From Lineus longissimus (lineage: Eukaryota > Nemertea > Pilidiophora > Heteronemertea > Lineidae): a DNA stretch of 64,000 nucleotides. The stretch covers positions 10,826,937 to 10,890,936 of the forward strand of contig NC_088313.1 in assembly GCF_910592395.1 (NCBI RefSeq), given 5' to 3'. A model generated the notes under the pieces. That model was not told where the DNA came from. It ran no database searches and saw only the letters and a list, made by a program, of their open reading frames with translations. A program made the position numbers and the translations under genes. Of this stretch, positions 36,806-48,632 are shown piece after piece; the stretch's first letter is position 1, and every line of letters begins with the position of its first letter.

Positions 36806-39800
36806 TATTTCAGGTTTACTGAGACCAGACAAAACAGTGATATCTTTTGAATCACTGCGACTAAAAGCAACCAAATGGTTCAAATGGAGAGGGTTAATGG
36901 ATTATAAGATTTGGGGTTATAATTTTAACACTGATAACAATAATGTATTCATGGTACAGGAAAAAATATTGATTTAGACATTTTGATACAGTCGAACTGT
37001 GATTTAATTAGTTTTAAACTTAAAGATAATCCTTCTCAAAGAACATATTTATGGTACAATCAAAATTAATGAAAGAATGATCTTTTTTATAAACTTTGGA
37101 AGAAAGTAGGGATAAATTATATTTCAGATTAACTAAGACCAGACAAAACAGTGATACCTTTTGAATCACTGGGACTGAAAGCAACCGAATGGTTCAAATG
37201 GAGAGGGTTAATGGATGTTTTTACAAATAAAGATTTGGGGTTATAATTTTAACACTGACAACAATAATGTACATGTATTCATGGTACAGGATGTTGAATA
37301 ACGGATGTTGGTTATGACTTTTGAACACCGCATTCTTAAGTGCAAAAAAAAATTGAATAATTGGGAGGAAAAAAATTTGACTCTCATTGGAAAGACAATA
37401 ATTATAAAATCGTTCATCATATCTCAATTCTAAAACACTTGCGGAGCAATTGAAATACCAGATAAATACATGAAATAGAAATATATGAAATAGAAAATCT
37501 AATTTTCGATTATTTCTGGTCAGGAAAAAATATTGATTTAGACATTTTGATACAGAACATATTTATGGTACAATAAATTAATCAAAATTAATCAAAGAAT
37601 GATCTTTTATAAACATTGGAAGAAAGTAGGGATAAATTATATTTCAGATTTACTAAGACCAGACAAAACAGTGATACCTTTTGAATCACTGCGACTAAAG
37701 CAACCGAATGGTTCAAATGGAGAGGGTTAATGGATTATAAGATTTGGGGTTATAATTTTAACACTGATAACAATAATGTATTTCTGGTCAGGAAAAAATA
37801 TTGATTTAGACATTTTGATACAGTCGAACTGTGATTTAATTAGTTTTAAACTTTAAGATAATCCTTCTCAAAAAACATATTTATGGAACAATAAATTAAT
37901 CAAAATTAATCAAAGAATGATCTTTTATAAACATAGGAAGGAAGTAGGGATAAATTATATTTCAGATTTACTGAGGCCAGACAAAACAGTGATATCTTTT
38001 GAATCCGTGACTAAAAGCAACCGAATGGTTCAAATTGAGAGGGTTAATGGATGTTTTTATAAATAAAGATTTGGGGTTATAATTTTAACACTGATAACAA
38101 TAATGTACATGTATTCATGGTACAGGATGTTGAATAACAGATGTTGGTTATGACTTTTGAACACCGCATTCTTAAGTGCAAAAAAATATTGCATAATTGG
38201 AAGGAAAAAAATTTGACTCTCATTGGAAAGACGATAATTATAAAATCGTTCATCATGTCTCAATTCTTATACACTTGTGGAGCAATTGAAATACCAGATA
38301 AATACATGAAATAGAAAATCTAATTTTTGATTATCTCTGGTCAGGAAAAAATATTGATTTACACATTTTGATCCAGTCAAACTGTGATTTAATTAGTTTT
38401 AAACTGAAAGATAATCCTTCTCAAAGAACATATTTATGGTACAATAAATTAATCAAAATTAATCAAAGAATGATCTTTTATAAACATTGGAAGAAAGTAG
38501 GGATAAATTATATTTCAGATTTACTAAGACCAGACAAAACAGTGATAGATTTTGAATCACTGCGACTAAAAGCAACCGAATGGTTCAAATGGAGAGGGTT
38601 AATGGATTATAAAGATTTGGGGTTATAATTTTAACACTGATAACAATAATGTATTTCTGGTCAGGAAAAAATATTGATTTAGACATTTTGATACAGTCGA
38701 ACTGTGATTTAATTAGTTTTAAACTTTAAGATAATCCTTCTCAAAAAACATATTTATGGAACAATAAATTAATCAAAATTAATCAAAGAATGATGTTTTA
38801 TAAACATAGGAAGGAAGTAGGGATAAATTATATTTCAGATTTACTGAGACCAGACAAAACAGTGATATCTTTTGAATCACTGCGACTAAAAGCAACCGAA
38901 TGGTTCAAATGGACAGGGGTTAATGGATTATAAGATTTGGGGTTATAATTTTAACACTGATAACAATAATGTATTCATGGTACAGGAAAAAATATTGATT
39001 TAGACATTTTGATACAGTCGAACTGTGATTTAATTAGTTTTAAACTTAAAGATAATCCTTCTCAAAGAACATATTTATGGTACAATCAAAATTAATGAAA
39101 GAATGATCTTTTTTATAAACTTTGGAAGAAAGTAGGGATAAATTATATTTCAGATTAACTAAGACCAGACAAAACAGTGATACCTTTTGAATCACTGGGA
39201 CTGAAAGCAACCGAATGGTTCAAATGGAGAGGGTTAAGGGATGTTTTTACAAATAAAGATTTGGGGTTATAATTTTAACACTGATAACAATAATGTACAT
39301 GTATTCATGGTACAGGATGTTGAATAACGGATGTTGGTTATGACTTTTGAACACCGCATTCTTAAGTGCAAAAAAATATTGAATAATTGGGAGCAAAAAA
39401 ATTTGACTCTCATTGGAAAGACAATAATTACAAAATCGTTCATCATATCTCAATTCTAAAACACTTGTGGAGCAATTGAAATACCAGATAAATACATGAA
39501 ATAGAAATATATGAAAAAGAAAATCTAATTTTCGATTATTTCTGGTCAGGAAAAAATATTGATTTACACATTTTGATACAGAACATATTTATGGTACAAT
39601 AAATTAATCAAAATTAATCAAAGAATGATCTTTTATAAACATTGGAAGAAAGTAGGGATAAATTATATTTCAGATTTACTAAGACCAGACAAAACAGTGA
39701 TAGATTTTGAATCACTGCGACTAAAAGCAACCGAATGGTTCAAATGGAGAGGGTTAATGGATTATAAAGATTTGGGGTTATAATTTTAACACTGATAACA

Positions 39801-42800
39801 ATAATGTATTTCTGGTCAGGAAAAAATATTGATTTAGACATTTTGATACAGTCGAACTGTGATTTAATTAGTTTTAAACTTTAAGATAATCCTTCTCAAA
39901 AAACATATTTATGGAACAATAAATTAATCAAAATTAATCAAAGAATGATGTTTTATAAACATAGGAAGGAAGTAGGGATAAATTATATTTCAGATTTACT
40001 GAGACCAGACAAAACAGTGATATCTTTTGAATCACTGCGACTAAAAGCAACCGAATGGTTCAAATGGACAGGGGTTAATGGATTATAAGATTTGGGGTTA
40101 TAATTTTAACACTGATAACAATAATGTATTCATGGTAGAGGAAAAAATATTGATTTAGACATTTTGATACAGTCGAACTGTGATTTAATTAGTTTTAAAC
40201 TTAAAGATAATCCTTCTCAAATAACATATTTATGGTACAATCAAAATTAATGAAAGAATGATCTTTTTTATAAACTTTGGAAGAAAGTAGGGATAAATTA
40301 TATTTCAGATTAACTAAGACCAGACAAAACAGTGATACCTTTTGAATCACTGGGACTGAAAGCAACCGAATGGTTCAAATGGAGAGGGTTAAGGGATGTT
40401 TTTACAAATAAAGATTTGGGGTTATAATTTTAACACTGATAACAATAATGTACATGTATTCATGGTACAGGATGTTGAATAACGGATGTTGGTTATGACT
40501 TTTGAACACCGCATTCTTAAGTGCAAAAAAATATTGAATAATTGGGAGCAAAAAAATTTGACTCTCATTGGAAAGACAATAATTACAAAATCGTTCATCA
40601 TATCTCAATTCTAAAACACTTGTGGAGCAATTGAAATACCAGATAAATACATGAAATAGAAATATATGAAAAAGAAAATCTAATTTTCGATTATTTCTGG
40701 TCAGGAAAAAATATTGATTTAGACATTTTGATACAGAACATATTTATGGTACAATAAATTAATCAAAATTAATCAAAGAATGATCTTTTATAAACATTGG
40801 AAGAAAGTAGGGATAAATTATATTTCAGATTTACTAAGACCAGACAAAACAGTGATACCTTTTGAATCACTGCGACTAAAAGCACCGAATGGTTCAAATG
40901 GAGAGGGTTAATGGATTATAAGATTTGTGGTTATAATTTTAACACTGATAACAATAATGTATTTCTGGTCAGGAAAAAATATTGATTTAGACATTTTGAT
41001 ACAGTCGAACTGTGATTTAATTAGTTTTAAACTTAAAGATAATCCTTCTCAAAGAACATATTTATGGTACAATTAAAATTAATGAAAGAATGATCTTTTT
41101 TATAAACATTGGAAGAAAGTAGGGATAAATTATATTTCAGATTAACTAAGACCAGACAAAACAGTGATACCTTTTGAATCACTGGGACTGAAAGCAACCG
41201 AATGGTTCAAATGGAGAGGGTTAATGGATGTTTTTATAAATAAAGATTTGGGGTTATAATTTTAACACTGATAACAATAATGTACATGTATTCATGGTAC
41301 AGGATGTTGAATAACGGATGTTGGTTATGACTTTTGAACACCGCATTCTTAAGTGCAAAAAAATTGAATAATTGGGAGGAAAAAAATTTGACTCTCATTG
41401 GAAAGACAATAATTATAAAATCGTTCATCATATCTCAATTCTAAAACACTTGCGGAGCAATTGAAATACCAGATAAATACATGAAATAGAAATATATGAA
41501 ATAGAAAATCTAATTTTCGATTATTTCTGGTCAGGAAAAAATATTGATTTAGACATTTTGATACAGAACATATTTATGGTACAATAAATTAATCAAAATT
41601 AATCAAAGAATGATGTTTTATAAACATTGGAAGAAAGTAGGGATAAATTATATTTCAGGTTTACTAAGACCAGACAAAACAGTGATAGATTTCGAATCAC
41701 TGCGACTAAAAGCAACCGAATGGTTCAAATGGAGAGGGTTAATGGATTATAAAGATTTGGGGTTATAATTTTAACACTGATAACAATAATGTATTTCTGG
41801 TCAGGAAAAAATATTGATTTAGACATTTTGATACAGTCGAACTGTGATTTAATTAGTTTTAAACTTTAAGATAATCCTTCTCAAAAAACATATTTATGGA
41901 ACAATAAATTAATCAAAATTAATCAAAGAATGATGTTTTATAAACATAGGAAGGAAGTAGGGATAAATTATATTTCAGATTTACTGAGACCAGACAAAAC
42001 AGTGATATCTTTTGAATCACTGCGACTAAAAGCAACCAAATGGTTCAAATGGAGAGGGTTAATGGATTATAAGATTTAGGGTTATAATTTTAACACTGAT
42101 AACAATAATGTATTCATGGTACAGGAAAAAATATTGATTTAGACATTTTGATACAGTCGAACTGTGATTTAATTAGTTTTAAACTTAAAGATAATCCTTC
42201 TCAAAGAACATATTTATGGTACAATCAAAATTAATGAAAGAATGATCTTTTTTATAAACATTGGAAGAAAGTAGGGATAAATTATATTTCAGATTTACTA
42301 AGACCAGACAAAACAGTGATACCTTTTGAATCACTGCGACTAAAAGCAACCGAATGGTTCAAATTGAGAGGGTTAATGGATGTATTTATAAATATAGATT
42401 TGGGGTTATAATTTTAACACTGATAACAATAATGTACATGTATTCATGGTACAGGATGTTGAATAACGGATGTTGGTTATGACTTTTGAACACCGCATTC
42501 TTAAGTGCAAAAAAATATTGAATAATTGGGAGCAAAAAAATTTGACTCTCATTGGAAAGACAATAATTACAAAATCGTTCATCATATCTCAATTCTAAAA
42601 CACTTGTGGAGCAATTGAAATACCAGATAAATACATGAAATAGAAATATATGAAAAAGAAAATCTAATTTTCGATTATTTCTTGTCAGGAAAAAATATTG
42701 ATTTAGACATTTTGATACAGAACATATTTATGGTACAATAAATTAATCAAATTAATCAAAGAATGATCTTTTATAAACATTGGAAGAAAGTAGGGATAAA

Positions 42801-44039
42801 TTATATTTCAGATTTACTAAGACCAGACAAAACAGTGATACCTTTTGAATCACTGCGACTAAAAGCAACCGAATGGTTCAAATGGAGAGGGTTAATGGAT
42901 TATAAGATTTGGGGTTATAATTTTAACACTGATAACAATAATGTATTTCTGGTCAGGAAAAAATATTGATTTAGACATTTTGATACAGTCGAACTGTGAT
43001 TTAATTAGTTTTAAACTTTAAGATAATCCTTCTCAAAAAACATATTTATGGAACAATAAATTAATCAAAATTAATCAAAGAATGATCTTTTATAAACATA
43101 GGAAGGAAGTAGGGTTAAATTATATTTCAGATTTACTGAGGCCAGACAAAACAGTGATATCTTTTGAATCCGTGACTAAAAGCAACCGAATGGTTCAAAT
43201 GGAGAGGGTTAATGGATGTTTTTATAAAGAAAGATTTGGGGTTATAATTTTAACACTGATAACAATAATGTACATGTATTCATGGTACAGGATGTTGAAT
43301 AACAGATGTTGGTTATGACTTTTGAACACCGCATTCTTAAGTGCAAAAAAATATTGCATAATTGGAAGCAAAAAAATTTGACTCTCATTGGAAAGACGAT
43401 AATTATAAAATCGTTCATCATGTCTCAATTCTTATACACTTGTGGAGCAATTGAAATACCAGATAAATACATGAAATAGAAAATCTAATTTTTGATTATC
43501 TCTAGTCAGGAAAAAATATTGATTTACACATTTTGATCCAGTCAAACAGTGATTTAATTAGTTTTAAACTGAAAGATAATCCTTCTCAAAGAACATATTT
43601 ATGGTACAATAAATTAATCAAAATTAATCAAAGAATGATCTTTTATAAACATTGGAAGAAAGTAGGGATAAATCATATTTCAGATTTACTAAGACCAGAC
43701 AAAACAGTGATACCTTTTGAATCACTGGGACTAAAAAACAACCGAATGGTTCAAATGGAGAGGGTTAATGGATGTTATTATAAATAAGATTTGGGGTTAT
43801 AATTTTAACACTGATGACAATGATGTATTCATGGTACAGGATGTTGAATAACGGATGTTGGTTATGACTTTTGATTACCGCATTCTTAAGTGTAAAAAAA
43901 TATTGATTAATTGGAAGCAAAGAAATTTGACTTTCATTGGAAAGACAATAATTATAAAATCGTTCATCATGTCTCAATTCTTATACACTTGTGGAGCAAT
44001 TGAAATACCAGATAAATACATGAAATAGAAATATATGAA

Positions 44040-44405
44040 ATGGAAAACCTAATTTTCGATTATTTCTGGTCAGGAAAAAATATTGATTTAGACATTTTGA
44101 TACAGTCGAACTGTGATTTGATTAGTTTTAAACTTAAATATAATCCTTCTCAAAAAACATATTTATGGTACAATAAGTTAATCAAAATTAATCAAAGAAT
44201 GATCTTTTATAAACATAGGAAGGAAGTAGGGATAAATTATATTTCAGATTTACTGAGACCAGACAAAACAGTGATACCTTTTGAATCACTGGGACTAAAA
44301 GCAACCGAATGGTTCAAATGGAGAGGGTTAATGGATTATAAGACTTGGGGTTATAATTTTAACACTGATAACAATAATGTATTTCTGGTCAGGAAAAAAT
44401 ATTGA
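44040..44405 (+). pseudogene. Longest LINE ORF2 post-RT fragment in the satellite
   Basis: At 121 codons this is the longest frame in either arm: MENLIFDYFWSGKNIDLDIL, ILIQSNCDLISFKL, YLWYNKLIKINQRM, GINYISDLLRPDKTVIPF and EWFKWRGLMDY, ending in VFLVRKKY where a short-monomer junction reads out of frame. The order matches the region after the RT palm and thumb of L1/Tx1-like ORF2 proteins, where FDYFWSGK corresponds to a conserved F-x-F-I-W-x-G-K-like motif. No catalytic residue is included. It lies in the less homogenised right edge, so it is closer to the source LINE than the core copies. I see no sign of a promoter or of codon-level selection. Confidence 0.6.
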
Positions 44406-45648
44406 TTTAGACATTTTGATACAGTCGAACTGTGATTTAATTAGTTTTAAACTTAAAGATAATCCTTCTCAAAAAACATATTTATGGAACGATTAATTAA
44501 TCAAAATTAATCAAAGAATGATATTTTATAAACATAGGAAGGAAGTAGGGATGAATTATATTTCAGATTTACTGAGACCAGACAAAACAGTGATACCTTT
44601 TGAATCACTGCGACTAAAAGCAACCGAATGGTTCAAATTGAGAGGGTTAATGAATGTTTTTATAAATAATGATTTGGGGTTATAATTTTAACACTGACAA
44701 CAATAATGTACATGTATTCATGGTACAGGATGTTGAATAACAGATGTTGGTTATGACTTTTGAACACCGCATTCTTAAGTGCAAAAAAATATTTTGCATA
44801 ATTGGAAGCAAAAAATTTGACTCTCATTGGAAAGACGATAATTATAAAATCGTTCATCATGTCTCAATTCTTATACACTTGTGGAGCAATTGAAATACCA
44901 GATAAATACATGAAATAGAAAATCAAGTTTTTGATTATCTCTGGTCAGGAAAAAATATTGATTTACAGATTTTGATCCAGTCAAACTGTGATTTAATTAG
45001 TTTTAAACTGAAAGATAATCCTTCTCAAAAAACATATTTATGGAACAATAAATTAATCAAAATTAATCAAAGAATCTTTTATAAACATTGGAAGAAAGTA
45101 GGGATAAATTATATTTCAGATTTACTAAGACCAGACAAAACAATGATACCTTTTGAATCACTGGGACTGAAAGCAACCGAATGGTTCAAATGGAGAGGGT
45201 TAATGGATGTTTTTATAAATAAAGATTTGGGGTTATAATTTTAACACTGATATCAATAATGTACATGTATTCATGGTACAGGATGTTGAATAACGGATGT
45301 TGGTTATGGCTTTTGAACACCGCATTCTTAAGTGTAAAAATGTTTTGAATAATCGGAAGCAAAGAAATTTGACTCTCATTGGAAAGACAATAATTATAAA
45401 ATCGTTCACCATATCTCAATTCTTATACACTTGTGGAGCAATTGAAATACCAGATAAATATCAAAAATAAATATTTTTGGGGGGGTGAGGGATGAACTAT
45501 TGCGCACAGTCATTTTTTCGGCCAATATTCAAAACAGAAGATTAGAAAATTCTCTTAAACATATAGAATTCACAATAGCATGTAAAAATAACAAAGTAGA
45601 TTAATTCAATGAGAAATGGGAACCAATTCAATACTTACTGTTAAATTT

Positions 45649-45673
45649 GGGGGGTGGGGTGGGGGGGGGGGGG
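45649..45673 (+). repeat. G-run with quadruplex potential
   Basis: Nearly continuous G broken only by two T residues (GGGGGGTGGGGT followed by 13 G). Four or more G tracts in 25 bp satisfy the usual G-quadruplex pattern. Confidence 0.8.
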
Positions 45674-45962
45674 TCAGTTGTCTTGTTTCAATACCAAAAA
45701 ACTCATCAAATGTATGTGAAGTATTAATATTATAGGTCAATTAATTGTAAAGGAGCATGGTGGTGTAATTTGCCAGCATGTTCCCAGCAAAAGTTCTATG
45801 TAATGATGTTTGATTAAATAAAAAAAAAAGAAGACTTTTGAACACCCACTTGTCTAGTTTTCCCGATAGGGCGCCACTGTCTAATCGTGAAAAATGTAAT
45901 AAGCCCATCAGTTGCTGAAGTATGCGCCAACATTAATCATGGCACGGCGAAGTGGAATAAAT

Positions 45963-46085
45963 GCAAGACTTGGAAATTTGATACAACATTTTGAAATATA
46001 CAGGCAAGACTTGAAAATTTAATACAACATTTTGAAATATACAGGCAACACTTGAAAACATGCCAATATTTCAAAAACTTATTAA
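45963..46085 (+). repeat. 41-bp tandem repeat, 2-3 copies, decaying
   Basis: GCAAGACTTG(G/A)AAATTT begins at 45963 and 46004 and a diverged GCAACACTTGAAAA begins at 46045, giving a 41-bp spacing. Looser CTTGAAAA-type echoes continue to about 46200. Confidence 0.65.
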
Positions 46086-46202
46086 AATAACTTGAAAATA
46101 TGATGCAAAATTTCCTGAAAATGTAGGTCAACTTGTTTTCAAATATATGTGGCAACCCTTGAAAAAAACATGGCAACATTTTGAATAAAATCTCGCAACA
46201 TT

Positions 46203-46312
46203 CACGTGACCGAACAATACCACGTGATCTTCCTTTTCCACTGAGGAATGTGATTTATTTTTTACACATCAGGCAACGCCATTTTGTTTCCCATATTTGG
46301 CACATACGTCAT
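46203..46312. promoter_or_regulatory. Possible TATA-less promoter patch
   Basis: Two CACGTG E-boxes 18 bp apart (46203-46208, 46221-46226), a YY1-like CGCCATTTTG (46277-46286) and a CRE-like TACGTCAT (46305-46312) fall within 110 bp. Clusters of this kind are found at TATA-less metazoan promoters. No first exon can be tied to it, so this is a weak call. Confidence 0.25.
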
Positions 46313-46880
46313 AATTTATTCATACGAGTTCTGTATCCATGGTAATCACTCGAGATTGAAGAACTAGTTTTTCTGCCGACCTGATCACCACTGGCTTATC
46401 CGCGAATAGAGTAACAATAGGGAAACACTGAAATACGGGAGACACTGAGCGATGACACACTGAAACACTGAAATACCGATCCACTGTCGTTGTGCGTATA
46501 TCCATAAGGAGGAGACTTTAGGATTGACATTCACTGCCGGCTTTGGACATTGGCTGATGTCAGGGAGATGATGGAACAGCAATAATCGTATTCATCTGAA
46601 AGAACAAGGAATTAAGATATGTTTACACCTATGACCTATTACACCTATTCTCTTAATCTACTATGAACCGTCCTTTTATGGCAGCCTGGATGACATGATT
46701 AGACCCCCGAATGGACATGATATTTGGGCTCAAATTACGAACCTTTAGTTCTGGCGAAGACGTGGCATGTTCAAAAGTTCTGTGGATTTAACTCTTGTGT
46801 TTTTTGCAGTGATTTTTGCAGTCCACACAACATTTTGCCTTGCGTTCTCAAAGGCGTCTCCTGGTGTAAGGAGTAAAAAA

Positions 46881-47065
46881 TGTGCAGAAAAACTAATTGT
46901 CTGATTGAATAATCCGGTTATATGTATGGGGCACAAACAGACCCTGATCCCTACAGAGCTTGGGTCTAACATGATCACACCCAAGCTCAATAGGGATCAA
47001 GGTCTGTTTCTGCCTGTTATGCATATAACAGGATTATTTAATGAGACAATTAGCTTTCCTGTACA
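46881..47065. repeat. 185-bp fold-back hairpin
   Basis: The left arm 46881-46965 and right arm 46979-47065 are imperfect reverse complements (matching blocks include CTAATTGTCT, AAACAGACC, GATCCCTA and AGCTTGGGT). A 13-nt loop, CTAACATGATCAC, separates them. The right arm also contains the near-palindrome CCTGTTATGCATATAACAGG. It may be a fold-back MITE or a transcribed hairpin. Confidence 0.75.
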
Positions 47066-47110
47066 TATATATTATCATCCTAAGAAAATCAGGGGTTAAT
47101 GTTGTTAATA

Positions 47111-47126
47111 CCCCCCCCCCCCCCCC
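47111..47126 (+). repeat. Homopolymer C run (16 C)
   Basis: Sixteen consecutive C at 47111-47126. It is one of four G/C homopolymer runs between 45649 and 47810. Confidence 0.8.
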
Positions 47127-47447
47127 ACGAGATATTCAATTTAAAAAACGATATCCAAACTCGCATTCACTCTCCGACATGATTATAATATAATGTATGA
47201 TTATGATATAATGGGCGGGCAAGAAATCTTTTGGAGGATGACATCAATAGACCCCGAATGGACAAGCTATTCTTCATGTTTATAAATTATCAAGAACTAC
47301 CCTCACAAGCCCTTGTCTGACAACAAACTACCTTCTTGCAGAGAAGCCCATGTCCCAACACAGGTGCCTTCAGAAAGACTGATTGACTGTGTTGACATTT
47401 AACCTTACAAGAATGCCAACACAGAACTTATGCAGGGACTTGAGGAT

Positions 47448-47515
47448 TGGGGCAGTTTATGCCATCTCAGCCGCCTGCGTGGTTTCATTAGTAAAGTTGT
47501 TGTTGCCATTAAATT
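47448..47515 (+). repeat. Possible SINE/LINE 3' end
   Basis: GCCGCCTGCGTGGTTTCATT leads into TAAAGTTGTTGTTGCC. A related string, GGCGGCTGCAATCATATGTC then AATAAAGTTGTTGTTGTT, is at 48121-48160. Two dispersed copies ending in the same GTTGTT-rich tail suggest retroposon 3' ends, but no tRNA-like head is visible. Confidence 0.3.
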
Positions 47516-47542
47516 AATTGATGTTGGTTGTTGTGTTGGGGA

Positions 47543-47554
47543 GGGGGGGGGGGG
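47543..47554 (+). repeat. Homopolymer G run (12 G)
   Basis: Twelve consecutive G at 47543-47554, preceded by GGGGA. Confidence 0.8.
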
Positions 47555-47620
47555 TCCAATTGCGTCATTTTGCATCACCAGTGAGGTCACCAAGTGCCAC
47601 AAGGACCCTACTTTAGAATA

Positions 47621-47785
47621 CAGTGGAACCTCCCTTAGCATACACCTCTCTAAAAGGACCTTCTCTCTTTTAGCACACTAACTTTGATTGTCTCCATTCA
47701 ATTTGAACTCTCTAATCAGTACACCTCTCTTGTAAGCACAGCACTTATCAGTCTTGAGGATGTGCTTAATAGAGTAGTTCTACTG
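47621..47785. mobile_element. Possible pogo/Tigger-type MITE
   Basis: CAGTGGAACCTCCCTTAGCA at 47621 and AGAGTAGTTCTACTG ending at 47785 are imperfect inverted ends. A CAGTGGAACCTC-type terminus is typical of pogo/Tigger-related MITEs. No TA duplication is clear and the right end has diverged. Confidence 0.35.
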
Positions 47786-47797
47786 TGATCATATCAT

Positions 47798-47810
47798 CCC
47801 CCCCCCCCCC
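47798..47810 (+). repeat. Homopolymer C run (13 C)
   Basis: Thirteen consecutive C at 47798-47810. Confidence 0.8.
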
Positions 47811-48120
47811 AAGTTGCTACCCAATAACTTTTTCCTTTGCTAATCTCTTCTCTTCTTGGCCCAATGTCATTGAAATGCCCTGTCCTGGAAAGCTGATACT
47901 CCATGCAAATGTACCGGCATTGACCAAGAGAGTTATTTTACAGCTGTTAACACTTTAGTGGACCTCCCACATTAATCAACGTCAAACACACTTAGGGCTT
48001 CGAGGAACAACGACGTGAATTAACGTCCCATTTTTCACCTCGGGGTAATGGTTTTCCATTTGAATTTCATTCAATCGGGTGGGTGCTGACAGAAAGACTT
48101 TTGAGGAATCTTCTGTACCT

Positions 48121-48160
48121 AGGCGGCTGCAATCATATGTCAATAAAGTTGTTGTTGTTT
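48121..48160 (+). repeat. Possible SINE/LINE 3' end, second copy
   Basis: GGCGGCTGCAATCATATGTC followed by AATAAAGTTGTTGTTGTT. It shares its tail and a GC-rich CGGCTGC block with 47448-47515. Confidence 0.3.
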
Positions 48161-48632
48161 TTTGTTACCATTCAAAGCTCAACCTCACTGATATCTCAAA
48201 CCTAAAACAATCATGCTGTACCACTTTCAACTACAACTTTTGCACAGTACTGTCTGAAATTCCGAAGGGGGAAAAGTAGGTTATCTTTCTAGATATTGAT
48301 TTGAAACCTGCACCCTACGGTGTTTTGAGCATTTCCAGACCTCTGGTATCAGGGAACCCCTGAGGCTTGACACGTTAAAGGTTGTGTTAGGCCTCTGTAT
48401 GTTTGGCCAGACTTCATGAAATCACATTACTGGCAATGGCCATGTTCAACTACTGCTCATTTAACAGTTCGGGATTCTTTCTTAGTGTTACATACAGCTC
48501 CAGTTGATAAAAATGCTTTGCTTTTGATATTCATGCAACCAGCATAACCAAGTTGTTTATGATAGTGAGATATCAGTGGGTTACCAAGTGATTTTCTGTG
48601 ATGGCATATTCAGAATCAATTAGTTCAATAGA

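Larger units (their letters stand above)
15051..45463 (+). repeat. LINE-derived satellite, right arm, with higher-order repeats
   Basis: About 30 kb of the same satellite as at 1-2455, on the plus strand. Two size classes of monomer occur: long units of about 525-550 bp that keep the whole LINE segment, and short units of about 310-319 bp in which the RNLTLIGK...YMK part is deleted. Long and short units alternate in fixed orders, giving higher-order periods of 3,498, 2,023, 2,305, 1,494 and 1,155 bp. Long-type units dominate at the far end (43222-45463) and form the whole left arm, with more divergence there, so the core has been homogenised while the edges decay. The array stops abruptly at about 45463, before TATTTTTGGGGGGG. 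Confidence 0.9.
45464..46880. other. Low-copy region without a recognisable gene
   Basis: Apart from the G-run, the 41-bp tandem repeat and the regulatory-looking patch listed separately, I see no coding frame with a recognisable domain. Short minus-strand frames at 46320-46582 overlap each other and look like chance. Confidence 0.4.
47066..48632. other. Low-copy region without a recognisable gene
   Basis: Contains the C/G runs, a possible MITE and possible SINE tails listed separately. Overlapping frames at 47405-47681 on both strands show no domain and straddle a G-run, so I do not call a gene. Confidence 0.4.
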
